Source: Lutraria lutraria
Lineage: Eukaryota > Mollusca > Bivalvia > Venerida > Mactridae
Reading direction: 5' to 3'
DNA length: 64,000 bases
Assembly: GCA_964023205.1 (NCBI GenBank)
Contig: OZ026845.1
Coordinates: forward strand, 6,582,001-6,646,000
In this document: positions 48,201 through 59,040 of the stretch, piece after piece
Position numbering within the stretch: position 1 is the stretch's first letter
How the letters are laid out: each line of letters opens with the position of its first letter
Translations under genes and position numbers: made by a program
Notes under the pieces: model-generated
The model's database searches: none
Seen by the model: the letters and a program-made list of their open reading frames with translations, nothing else
What the model was told of the DNA's origin: nothing

Positions 48201-48971
48201 TTTGTGTAAGGTGCCATTGAATTATAGTTAAATATAGTTTAAAAATCATGGATCAACAAGTGTTGATATTAGTCGCTTATTATTTAAAGCCCCATTATCA
48301 TATAAATTTATCGGTCGTAATAGTTTCTGTTTATATATAACAGAGGAATCCGGTGTGTTTTCCTCCCATGCATACTTTATAGCAAGAAAAAATGTTTCCA
48401 AAACCACAATCGTATTTTTTCAATGTCATTGAAAAAAGTACTATTTATAGAACAGCTGTGTTTTCCCGCAGTCATATTACTCACACGGGCTTGTTTCGGC
48501 GGTAATAATTATCTTGGGATAATATCAGCAATGGTTTGTTTTTTGAATATTTTTTTAAAAGCGAAAAGCTAATGGGACTTTAAATAATAGGTTGAATTGT
48601 AGGCCAACAAGTTCATTGAAAAATTTGTTCCGACGTCAAAATAACGTTAAGATACGTTACATGGTGTGCGCCGTGTGGATGTTTGTGGTGTAATTAAGTA
48701 CTGTGCATCCATGTTCTTTGTACTTTAATAAAAATTGCACCACATGCTTATGACGACTTCAATTAAACTTCATAGAATTTAAGTTTCAAAATATTGAAAA
48801 ATACCCAAAATACGAAACAGTCTACACACTTAAAGGGCAACCCTCGTATTAAAGTATTGAGATATACGTACGTGCAGCATTTTTCGTTTGCACCCGAGTT
48901 ACAGCAGCCGTGTTCACAGTATTCCTCCTGTCCTCGCGGGCCACATGTCTCGGCACTGATCACCAATATAA
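45268..48971 (-). CDS. Paralogous single-pass membrane protein, Cys-rich ectodomain plus PPxY tail, 5' exon missing
   Basis: Exons: 48971-48872 (ectodomain), 47879-47728 (TM, 152 nt) and 46073-45268 (tail, 268 residues). Donors (GTACGTA, GTAAGT) and acceptors (TTTCAG, ATTTCAG) are good and all phases join without a stop. The ectodomain has ETCGP then YCEHGCC, seven residues, and CC. The TM is VLIVACVVSGLVFIALVASI followed by CCYKNYQDKRNSRVRR, a basic stop-transfer region. The tail begins with PPDYVSSPPVYS and has APPAY further on, then a long Ser/Asn/Arg-rich disordered stretch. By analogy with WBP1/VOPP1 it may act at endosomal or Golgi membranes as a docking protein for WW-domain ubiquitin ligases; this is inference. 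The ectodomain exon starts in phase 1 with residues ILVIS, which look like the end of a signal peptide, so the initiating exon lies above 48971. A MITE sits in the intron between ectodomain and TM exons. Confidence 0.72.
46390..46650. repeat. Interspersed repeat inside the PPxY gene intron
   Basis: AAAGTTGCTGAGGTAAAGCC, then GAGTTGCAGAGGAATTGTCC, and the ending CGGACCGACCGACAAGGAGA and ATATCGGGGGCTTTAATAAT are typical of a common bivalve repeat. This is recall, not a search. Confidence 0.45.
47345..47515 (-). mobile_element. SINE, family 1, partial
   Basis: On the - strand: CAGTCCACTGAACTTGTAAG, CCGGTCGCGGCAGGAATA, then CTGGTAAGAATACAGTCCGG. Lies in the intron between TM and tail exons of the PPxY gene. 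Confidence 0.55.
48293..48584 (-). mobile_element. MITE copy 3, inverted relative to copy 1
   Basis: TTTAAAGCCCCATTA at the left and AAAGCTAATGGGACTTTAAA at the right. Flanks TTA and TAA suggest a TA-type target duplication. It lies in the intron between the ectodomain and TM exons of the gene on the - strand. Confidence 0.75.
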
Positions 48972-48984
48972 CTGAAATACAGAC

Positions 48985-51480
48985 ATACAGTCAATAATGT
49001 ACTAGTGACCAACTCCTAATAAATACCACCCTGTGAATAAAGGCCATTTCTTAAAACCGTTATTGACTATAAAGAACAAAGTAATCTCCATATAACGACC
49101 ATCTGACAATATTTTTGTCTCTCCTAATGGTGACTTTGTTCACAGGTTGAGCTGTACATGTTGCTTACGAACATCCAAGCCTGAATAAATGGCATAATTT
49201 ATTAAAGACCTTTGCTACAGTTTGCTACATTTTTCACATAGACAGATAGGCAAAATTAAAACTGAACAATAGATTTTTTTTAAAAACTTAGCATGATCGT
49301 AGCATATGATAATAGAAACATCTAAAGCTAAAAAAATTGAGGGTCACTGATCTCGTTTTTGAGTTTTTAGTAAAGGATCCTTGTGAAAGAAGAAAAGGTG
49401 TCCTTTATTGACAGATGGCATTTAGGCCTAATCGGAGGTCTTTTTTGGATGAATAATCAATGACAGTTTTTCAACAAATGGCGTTTACGCACAGGGTGGC
49501 TTTCATTCGGAGGTGGCGGCAAACATTGGTTTGACATCATATGATTTTTTTTATCAAGCGTACTCTAGAATAATTATATAGGAATGAATGGTACCAAAAT
49601 CTCGATTTAACTTTAGAAAGATAATGTGTAAATAAATCTTCAATGTGTCCTTGGTGCTCAGTTCACCACTATGGTAAATACTAAGCTACCAAAAATAAAG
49701 AATAATACAAGTGGTACTATGACGACATGTTTGATAATTTCCGTAATACGAGAACATGTATACATGTCTTAAAATAATGACAAAACAGGTAAAATTACTA
49801 CGTTTACGTCATTCCTTTGTTCCGTCGGTGTTGTATTTTTAAACGGTTCTTGTTATACCCGATAGCTCTCCCTATATTAATGTGTAAATTTATACAATAT
49901 TAAGCGTGTATGTATACAGTCATACAGTGAAACCTGGGAACAAAGGCTGTCCTTCGGAATTATGTGGCCTTTATTGACTAATGGTCTTTATTCACAGGGT
50001 GGCCTTCATTCACAAGATGACCTTAATTCGGAAGGTTTGACGGTATATTTTACTATCATGGACACTTGGCAAAGCACCGCTTAAGAAACACAACCTCGGT
50101 GCAACGTTTAAATCAAGTAGTTACCTTTAGGTTATGTGTAAAAATGAAAGCTACTTTGATATATTAGTGAATGCAAATCATCAATATAGATATTTTTTGA
50201 ACGCTTATAGAATGTATAAAATCTTTAAGATTTAAGTCAAAAATAAACCTCTTGATTATTATTATGTGATCCAAAATATAGAATATAATTATATAATTGT
50301 CTACGGTGCAACGTTTCTCATTCAGTCCAATATTTTTACACATTTGACATCTAATATTACATAACGAATAGATAAAAAATACAGGATAATTAGGGATACA
50401 ACAGATTTTAGCGTGAATAAAGTCAGAAAAATAGTCTTGTTTGTTCTGTAATCTGGCTGGCCATGCTTTTTAGTGTCGATCCTTAAGTTGATAAAATTGT
50501 AAAAGCAAAAAAAAAATCATAGATCGAAAATATTTGGGAACGAATTGTACCGCCAAAGCACGAGATAATTATTTAGAATAAAAGATAGAAAAGAAAAGCT
50601 TTGCGATATATTATTTTTTGTCATGTTACCATTATGTATCCAATATGTTTTGCCAATATTTAATCTAATCGTGATGTAGGAACAGTTTTATTATTCGATT
50701 TGCAACTAAAGTTCTATTATAATCGAACTATTGACAAAAAACTTCAAAATTGTTTACTCAGTATCGTTCTTCGATCGCTGACCTTCGTTAAATGTGGGAC
50801 TATTCATTTATATACAATATATATGTAATAAATATATTCCAAAGCCGAATATAATATCATGCGACATCACATTTTGGCAAATAATTACTCGGCGTGATTT
50901 TTAAATGATCAAGTATTGATTTTATAATCATTCATAAGTTTGAATAGCACTTCTTAAAACCTACATTTATCATAAAGGTCGTTGATTTTGATAATAAGAT
51001 AGTATTGTCAAAATCAATTCATTGGTATACATTTTGTCATCTGATTTAATAAACGGTTTTTATTTTCCCAGCTAGCCCATGTCATAATACTCGTTTGATT
51101 TGATATTTGACGTAAACAAACTGTGTTTCTGGTTACGTGACCTTCCCAATATTTGGGACCTTACACTATTTATTTAGCCTAGGAACGGTACACACACTGT
51201 CTTAATACACTCTAAAGAATGACAGAAAAAAATTATCTACCTTGCCTATTTCTATTGAACATGCAACTCATTTTTCACGCTTTATAAGACATAAATGGGC
51301 TTCAAAGAGGAATTTCGAAGACGCCTTTTTTATAATTACACAAACTTATATAATTATGTTCTTTTCACAAGATCGACGACGGAAAAATGAGGTAAAACAC
51401 TTTAAAGAGTACAAAGCTATATCTGACAGTCCCATCATTGGCAGAATAAGTCTTCGTATTGGGGATAAAAATCATACCCA
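48985..51480. other. AT-rich stretch upstream of the PPxY gene
   Basis: Should contain the promoter and first exon of that gene; none could be identified. A repeat related to 42735 lies at 50518-50570. Confidence 0.4.
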
Positions 51481-51481
51481 A

Positions 51482-51575
51482 GTACCTAAATTTAGATCAC
51501 GAATATTGGAAGCGACCTGTAAATTTTGATAAGCTACTATAAATAGAAATGAAAGGGAGATTAGGAAATGAACAA
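51482..51575. repeat. Second copy of the 22828 repeat
   Basis: GAATATTGGAAGCGACCTGT then ACTATAAATAGAAATGAAAG and GGAGATTAGGAAATGAAC. Confidence 0.6.
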
Positions 51576-52480
51576 GAGCGCCGAGATGGTCCTATATCGC
51601 TCACATGACAATCATTGTTAACTCATTAAAACATTGTTTTGAACCTGTGTCATGAGGTCTGCTGATATCAAGGTTTTCCTGTAATTTGACCTGTTTACAT
51701 AGTTTCTGACCCTTGTAGATGATCCATGTTCGATCTTGACCTACTTATCATCAAAGCAAACATTCTGACAAGGTTTGGTGAAGTTCCAATCAAACCATGA
51801 CATCTACAGCGTAAACAAGGTTTTCTTAAGGTTTTACCTAGTGACCTAGTCATTGATCCCAGATGACCCATTCTCGTACTTAACCTACATACCATTAAAA
51901 TAAACAATTTGACAATGTTTGGTGAAGATCCAATTAAAACTGTGACATTTACAGTGTAAACAAGATTTTCTTAAGCTTTGACCCAGTGACCTTTTCTTTT
52001 TACCTCAGATGACCCGTCTTCGAGCATCTCCAAGGTATTATAAAGACAAAGACTTGACATGGTTTTATGAAGATCCAATAAAAACAGTGACTTCTAGACT
52101 TAGAGTGTTCACAAGGGTTTCCAGCAATTTGCCCTGGTGACCTAGATTTTGACCGCAGATGACCCATTATTGAACTTGACCTACATATCATTGACATAAA
52201 CATTCTGACAAAGTTTCATAAAGATCCAATCGAAACAGTGATTTCTAGAGTGTTCACAATGTTTTCCATTAATTGACCCTGGTGACCTAGTTTTTATAAC
52301 CCAAGTGACCCACTATCGAACTCGTCCGAAATTGTGTCGATATTAACATTCAAGTTTTACGAAAATTTAACTAAAAATGTCGCCCTTATATATAGTGTGT
52401 TCACAAAGTAAAGGTTGGCGCAAAAAGACCGATCACAAAAGCTCACCCTGAGCACAAAGTGCTTATGTGAGCTAAAAATC
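51576..52480. repeat. 0.9-kb element of degenerate 100-120-bp units (GACCTAG...GATGACCC...)
   Basis: Begins AAGAGCGCCGAGATGGTCCT then ATATCGCTCACATGAC; ends AAAAGCTCACCCTGAGCACA then AAGTGCTTATGTGAGCT. Inside, CCAGATGACCCATTCTCGTA, CAGATGACCCATTATTGAAC and similar lines repeat with GTTTGGTGAAGATCCAAT and TAGAGTGTTCACAA. No ORF. CGCTCACATGA and TTATGTGAGCT at the ends are weakly inverted. Confidence 0.65.
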
Positions 52481-52929
52481 AACACAATAGAATGTTAGAT
52501 GCATGATTTTCCAATTTTCAAAGGCAAAATACAATGTTGTTTGTAGTCTTTGTGAAAGTGAGTGGGGCAATGTTTGTATTCAGCAAAAAGTAGAACTTTA
52601 AAGTAGGACTGACTGCCATATGTTGTTTCCAAAACACTAATACATTCTAGTAACAGCAACAAATGCTTAGTTACTTGTTATCTCAATAAACAACAAAACA
52701 AGATGAGCATATATTTCTTACTGTCACTAAATACTTTGCCATTTCTATAAAAGTAAACCTGACCAGAAATTTAAAAAAGGTGCTTGAAATTTCAAATTGA
52801 ATTAGGATACTAGTCACATGCAAGTACATACTCCATGATCTTCGAGTATATGTTTTATAAAAAAACGAGTTATGATGGGCTGTATATTTTGAAACAGTAG
52901 GAGATATTGTCTTTGTTGTATTCTTCATG

Positions 52930-53215
52930 ACAACCATGGTCATTTCAAAGCCGCCCAATAGAGCGGGGAGATAAGATACAGGAAAACCGGGCATTTATAC
53001 CCCTATTTTTATTTCGAATAGTTTATCCCGGTTCTTTATCGTGCCTGGTGTGAAGTGAAGCACAGATACACGCCTTATTCGTTTTATTGTGATTTTTTAA
53101 ACACAGCAGTGTGCTTGGTAGTGAGTTGGGGACACGAAGCCGAGATTCGAACACACGATTGTCCGATATATAGTTGAGCGTATTACAACTAGAACAACGA
53201 TCCACCCCTGACCAT
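52930..53215 (-). mobile_element. SINE, family 3, near complete
   Basis: On the - strand: GGGTGGATCGTTGTTCTAGT head, B box GTTCGAATCTCGGC at 53147-53134, body, and 3' part shared with 25195-25345 (CCGGTTTTCCTGTATCTTAT). Confidence 0.6.
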
Positions 53216-53339
53216 TATGACTTAATATTGTATTTTGTTTTCTGATATTTGTTTGTTTGATGATGGTGTATGTTGTACAAATAAAAATGAATTGCACTGA
53301 TCTATTATGTGCAATTCTAGTCAATCGTTAACATCGTTA

Positions 53340-54340
53340 ATGAACGATTAACGCACACAAATGATAGCATTATCGTTTCTTATGGCAATATCATAACTTT
53401 GACTGTACACAAAACAAAAACAAAACTTAAATAAGCGATTGAAAGTCAATAAAATAGGCGAAAAATGTGATTTGTATTCTTCGGAGATTAATTTAGCAAA
53501 TAGTTACCATTTTGAAACAATATCCACGCAAATAAAACCACAGATCCATCCATTGAGTTAATCCTCGTCATACCAAATAAATTTTAAACTTAACTAAATC
53601 ATTTTACTGGTAAAAAGTATATAAAACTTTTGCCACATAGTCGATACCACACTTTGTATTATAATCACAACATAGTTATCTAAATTTCTATATCTTGGAT
53701 TAATTCTTTGTTATCCTAGTCAAAATATGCGACTTGAATTCTTCTCTTTGGCAAGCATTAATTTGGCCACGTTATAACATTGTTAAAACGTCTTACACGC
53801 TAGGCTGGTTTAAGGGTATACTTTTTGGACTAACAAAAGATTTTAAATCTGATATACATGGACACGTAGTTCAATAAATCGCTTCTTTACTTTAAGACTA
53901 GGTAAAGCACGATATATACATTAGTGTGTACATGTGTAATATTATTTCTGTATTTCAATTCAAGCGACTATCAAGTTTGTTCATATAAAATGTTTGAACT
54001 TCGATTTTCCATTGTAATGCTGAGTGATTGATCTCCATGTTTAATTCAATTAAATTCATACGGACTATTTAAACCCTTTTTTATTTAATTTATCAATTAA
54101 TGTTTAACTGTGGTATCACATTTAGCGAAACGCTTAAAAAAACATTGAACATTACTATAATTAACTATACACTTAAATTAATACCAAATTGCTTAATTTG
54201 CAGAACATAAATTTTGTACTAATTTTCATATCAATTTGTATTTGGTAGATTAATGTCAATAAAGATATTTTGATAATTCTTTTCCAACGAATTGAAACGA
54301 TCTCATTAAAAAAACGTCGGTCGCTAACGGCTCTCTGTTA
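53340..54340. other. AT-rich noncoding stretch
   Basis: No open frame or repeat of note. Confidence 0.45.
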
Positions 54341-54459
54341 TACCGGTGTAACGTTTTCAGGATCTTCCCTCGTCAGGTTACCCCTGGGCAACTTAAATAC
54401 GTTTTTAAAGTACCGGGGGTAAACTGAAAAGGGAGAAGCTTCAAAACGATACACCGGTA
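54341..54459. repeat. 119-bp near-complete palindrome (hairpin element)
   Basis: TACCGGTGTAACGTTTT at the left pairs with AAAACGATACACCGGTA at the right. Inner arms GTTACCCCTGGGCAACTTAA and TTAAAGTACCGGGGGTAAAC also pair. It is GC-richer than its AT-rich surroundings. Confidence 0.75.
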
Positions 54460-55377
54460 CGGAAAATATTAAGATTTACCGAGTTGTGATCAAAGAAAGC
54501 TAATTACATTACGGCAGCCTTCAGTTGTTTATGTTTTATTCCCCGCGTTTTGGACGAATAGGACCGGCATTTGAATTGTGACCAATGAAAGTAATAAATA
54601 AGCTAAATAAATATTGGTTTACATTGCTCTACTTGTCGGACATCATTTTTTGGCAATTACGTCTTCATTTAACAGCAGGTTTGGTATCAAATTCCAAATT
54701 ATTACGATTGAAGCGGCCGGTGCATGGAGGTGCCTATCTCCTTTGTCTAAATAGATATGTTCTTCTAACACTCACCCCATTTAACAATTTGCTTAAAATT
54801 ACTATCATCGCACATTAATTACTAAGACTATTTGTTATCACGATCAATAGTCTTAACGCACTACACTCTCATAAAATACTGACTAGGTGCAAATAGGTTT
54901 CTTTGCTAGAGCAGACGCTTAAACTGATTTCGGATTAAGTTACGCAACTCTAGTATTGTTGTTTTATTATGTGAATTGTTACTACTTGAGTTTTCCCCCT
55001 TGATGACATGTTTACCGATTTTGAATTATTTCTACGTGAAAGTAAAAAATCCAATTGGAAAAAATTCGATAACTTCACGTCAAAATTTTCTATTGCTTTA
55101 AAAAATTTCATCAAATTTATTTTGTAAAAAGTAATAATTTCATTTAATTTTGTATAATATTATATACTATTAAAAAATGATTAGGATCATTTGCGAGTTT
55201 GCTTATAGTGAATGCTTCATCATTTTAATACTTTTTTAGAGTTGATTAATATTTGGTCGTTCAAGATGCCTGTGCAAAAACAAATATCCATTGAAGCATG
55301 TATGTTTTTTATATATTTTTATGTACAGACTATTCAAACATTGAACGAGTGATCCATATCTAATTTTGAGCAGCATT

Positions 55378-55446
55378 GTTGCAACCATTCTTGTTAAAAA
55401 CAAACTTGCAATAATTTTTGTTTTTTTATTACAAGTTGCAACACAG
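55378..55446. repeat. Foldback with TTGCAACCATTCTTG arms
   Basis: GTTGCAACCATTCTTGTTAA against TTTTTATTACAAGTTGCAAC. Related to 1137-1217. Confidence 0.6.
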
Positions 55447-55674
55447 CGTATAACCAGCAAAATCCATTTTATTAGGTTTTGTAATCTTAGTTGTGTGACA
55501 TAAATGATAAGACACAAAGTAATGATATGATTGTCTTTTATTCATTGCTGACCATCACATGTGAGTTTAGTAAACTTGAGTGAAGAATATCCATTGACTA
55601 AAGACTCACTGTGATAAAATGCTATTCTTAAGCACACACTGTTTTATATAAAGCAAACAATATACCGTCTCAAT

Positions 55675-55905
55675 AGGGTTTAACGTCGAAACAACAACCA
55701 CGGTCATATAGCGACTTTTTAGGCTTTAACGGTGAAGAAAGACCCCAGTCGTACACCTGGGTTATAACTTTCCGTTTGCTAGCAGGACAATGGCTTGTTC
55801 AAACGTTGAATCTGGTGTCAGGTGGCTTCGAACTCACAGCGACGAGTGGCTAATACATCAACCACAGCCAGTCGACCACAGAGGCCCTCAACCGCGTCCC
55901 AGCAT
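55675..55905 (-). mobile_element. SINE, family 2
   Basis: On the - strand GGCCTCTGTGGTCGACTGGC, TGTGGTTGATGTATTAGCCA, B-box-like GAGTTCGAAGCC, with a tail ending CGACGTTAAACCC at 55678. Confidence 0.55.
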
Positions 55906-56012
55906 ACATCTCCACGGTGCATTACGGACATATTCGTATGTGGCTGTCGTGTAAATATATCTAATTTACAGTATGAAATGGTAATCAATATAGTACTGGG
56001 AAGAATATTTAC

Positions 56013-56241
56013 ATGTCCAACATGGACAATAATGGGAAAAATCACGTTCTCACAAAACAAATATTAAATATCAAAACCATAACAGATTGCCGTGCCAAAA
56101 TAGATTATACTCGCCCAATTCTCAAGAGTCAGAAAGGTGAGACAACCTTTGTTTCTGTCGATACACTAAGATATATAGACTCAAAGCATGTTGAAATCAG
56201 TGACTTTAATGAGAACTGTCACAGACCGGAAAAAATGGCGA
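56013..56241 (+). CDS. Possible orphan exon ending at a strong splice donor
   Basis: An open frame with a soluble-protein composition (ITDCRAKIDYTRPILKSQKG, later TLRYIDSKHVEISDFNENCH) runs from ATG 56013 to EKMA, where the sequence A/GTAAGTCT is a strong donor at 56242. No partner exon of matching phase was found: the next candidate acceptor near 56354 gives a stop at once. It could be a gene fragment or chance. Confidence 0.2.
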
Positions 56242-56469
56242 GTAAGTCTAAAGGCGGTGTCTGGTGGTTCTTTCTAAATATTTAATTTCTCCTCCATCGT
56301 TGGTATTACTTTACTTGTATATTAAACAGTCTCATGTACTGACTTCATTTAGTGTGTTCTTCAGCATAACCAAACTCTCGTTCCTAAGGAAATCTGCTCG
56401 GAAGTGTGATAGCTTTTATGATACAATTTTAGCCAAACTTCCGTCCGATTTTGATACTAGTATGTAGAA

Positions 56470-58880
56470 AAAGTGAGGAAAATTGCGATACAGTAATGCT
56501 CCTCCTCGCGACCAATCCGAGAGATGGACCATTCCATTGTAACGACCGCTATTTTCAGTACATTCTTTATATTGCATCGTGATTATAAGGCCAGCTCGAC
56601 ATTAAGATGGTTTTTGGTCCCTAAATCGTTCTTAATATCGATCTGTGCATTGGCTAGTATTCTTTAGCGGGCGGTAGCAGCTAAGGAATCTTAGATCACC
56701 GTCAGACAAGAAAGTTTGTTTAAAACTGGCAATACATTTTGGACATTCTATGTGATCCTTAATCGCGCATAATAATCTAGAATGAAAATCATTCCATATG
56801 TGGCATGTACGAAAATAAATTCTTTGTAATATTTATAGAACGCGAGGGTCGTGTAAAAGAATTGAGACCAAATAAGTAAAAATACCTGAAGCGGAGTGTT
56901 TACTGTTTTAATCAATTAGTGAAAATTGAGCTGTTCTCCCCTAAAATACACTGTCAAGTAAATACAACTCACACATGTGCCTCTTATTAATTTGGAAGCA
57001 GTGATATAAGAATCAAGTCTGATTTAAAAAAAATCAAATATAATCATTAAGTATGATTTCCTGTTTGCAACGGCGTACATTTAGAAAAGGTATGTAACTA
57101 TCTTTTATTGTCGAACTGCTTTAATTGGACTAAATTGGTTTCAAAAGGTCCGACCTCAGAATGCTCGAAATATTATTCACCATCTTCATGGAATGTTTTT
57201 CTCTCGTCAACGTCCTAGTTATGACGTTCATTACTACCAGAAATACATCATACTTCCGTCTATTAATTAACTATAAGATGTCTGATCATATTAGCTCAAT
57301 TAAGTTCGGTTCCTGGAAGTCTACTCTCATAAAATAATATATGATATTTGTTATATACTTCGGTACTGAGGAAAAACAGCTTCATCTATAACTCGCTCAC
57401 TATTCACTAGCTATGACTTGATGTTTATTGGGTATGAGTGCTTAGACATAGAAATAGTCTAGGAAAAAGATTGGTCAAGTTGATAAGACTGAAGATGTTT
57501 TTGTTGTTTTCTGAGAGTAACGACTGAACTACCCTCACACTTCTGAATGAATCGCTTATGTATAGTCATCAAAGATTCGACCTGTTTTCAGAGAAATACA
57601 GATCTTTTGACGGAATTTTGATTTTCTGTTTTAAAATCTTGCTAAAATTTGCGTTTTTGTGTAAAATCAAACCCATCAGTTTTCAATGCAGAAAATGGAA
57701 TCTACGGATGTACGTTTGGGGCATTTATTTTTGCCACGATGACTGATACCATCTTCGGGCACCAGTTTCGTAATGTGTAACAAGTATTGATGACAAAATG
57801 TCAATGCTCGGGTATATAACTTACAAACAGACCGCAGCTGATTATTCCATCAAAGGTGTTCGACCTTTGTTTACGCAGTGATTCCAAGTCTCAATATACT
57901 GCCGTGGTCATTGATCTTAATATCCCCTAAGCTAGCATTGACAATCAAGCCATTCCCATTGATGCGATGTAAGTCGTTCCATATCGCTTCAATGGAAAGA
58001 TTAATAAAATAGTTTGCAAAGCAATTTGCTAATTATCTGTTTTTAGTTGGAAAAGCATTTCTGGACCAAACATATTTATTAATATCTTTTAATATGTTTT
58101 ACTTAAATAATAGTGAAAATAGAAATAATAATTGCTTTGACGTTTTGTTTATAGTAAACATTATAGTTTTCCGGACTAATGCAGTTCCTTTTTACAAATA
58201 TTCATGATGACAGGTGCATTTAACATTGCAAAAACGCAGACATTCTTATACTGTTTATAACAATTTGATCCTATTTCATACAACAATCCATTCCTTGCCA
58301 AAAAATACCCAATGGCTTCCTATACTTCAGATGTTTTAAAGATATTATAACCATAGCTCCCAACCTTGTTATCTCGAAATGTTAATCATTTGTATAAAGG
58401 TTTCAATGATAGACAATGGTTTACCAATTGATATTCCTCATAATTATTGTCAGATCAAATCTGCATTGGAGCTATAGGAGATACCCATTTTACAAATATC
58501 AAAGAAAATGAACATTACTTCAATGAAAACTCACGGTAAAAAATGAAATAACAAAGTGCCATTCTAATTTGATATAGAAACATATTGATCACCGTGCAGT
58601 ATCAGCAGACATTGATATTGTTCTCTTTTTCAACTAGGGCAACAACTATTACAAAAAGTTAAAATGTGTCGTAAAATATTAAATTATCCGAGGTAAATAA
58701 CTATATTTGGACTATACAGTTTTTGTAATAATAACATTTTATGCTTCATTGAACAGACACGTCAGAGAAGTACGAGTACATAATTAGGCATGATTATACA
58801 TGTAGATAATTAGATTAGAACATTAACTCGTCATAAAACAATCGATTCCTTACAAAAGAAATACAAACGGCTTCCCAGTC
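56470..58880. other. Gene-poor AT-rich stretch
   Basis: Only short open frames; no recognised exon or repeat. Confidence 0.45.
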
Positions 58881-58884
58881 TTCA

Positions 58885-59040
58885 CGCTAACCCACTAGCC
58901 CACAGCCAGGGGCTAGTAAATTTCTATTCGGGCTAGTGAACTTTCTCAAAATTGTGTACGCGGGCTATTGGTAAATTTTCTATTTTCAGTAGTTAACATA
59001 CAGTTCGGGCTATTGCTTTAAAAAAATTAGTTCGAAGACT
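58885..59040. repeat. Degenerate GGGCTAGTGAA / GGGCTATTG repeat
   Basis: GGGGCTAGTAAATTTCTATT, CGGGCTAGTGAACTTTC, GCGGGCTATTGGTAAATTTT and TCGGGCTATTGC occur at 30-60-base spacing. Confidence 0.5.

Noticed and set aside
48872..48971. Secreted conotoxin-like Cys-rich peptide (also 23990-24095)
   Set aside because: The CC-bearing exon joins in phase to a TM exon and a PPxY tail, so it is the ectodomain of a membrane protein.
51242..51529. 95-codon + strand ORF
   Set aside because: Its 3' part runs into an interspersed repeat shared with 22828-22915, where the frame is not kept.
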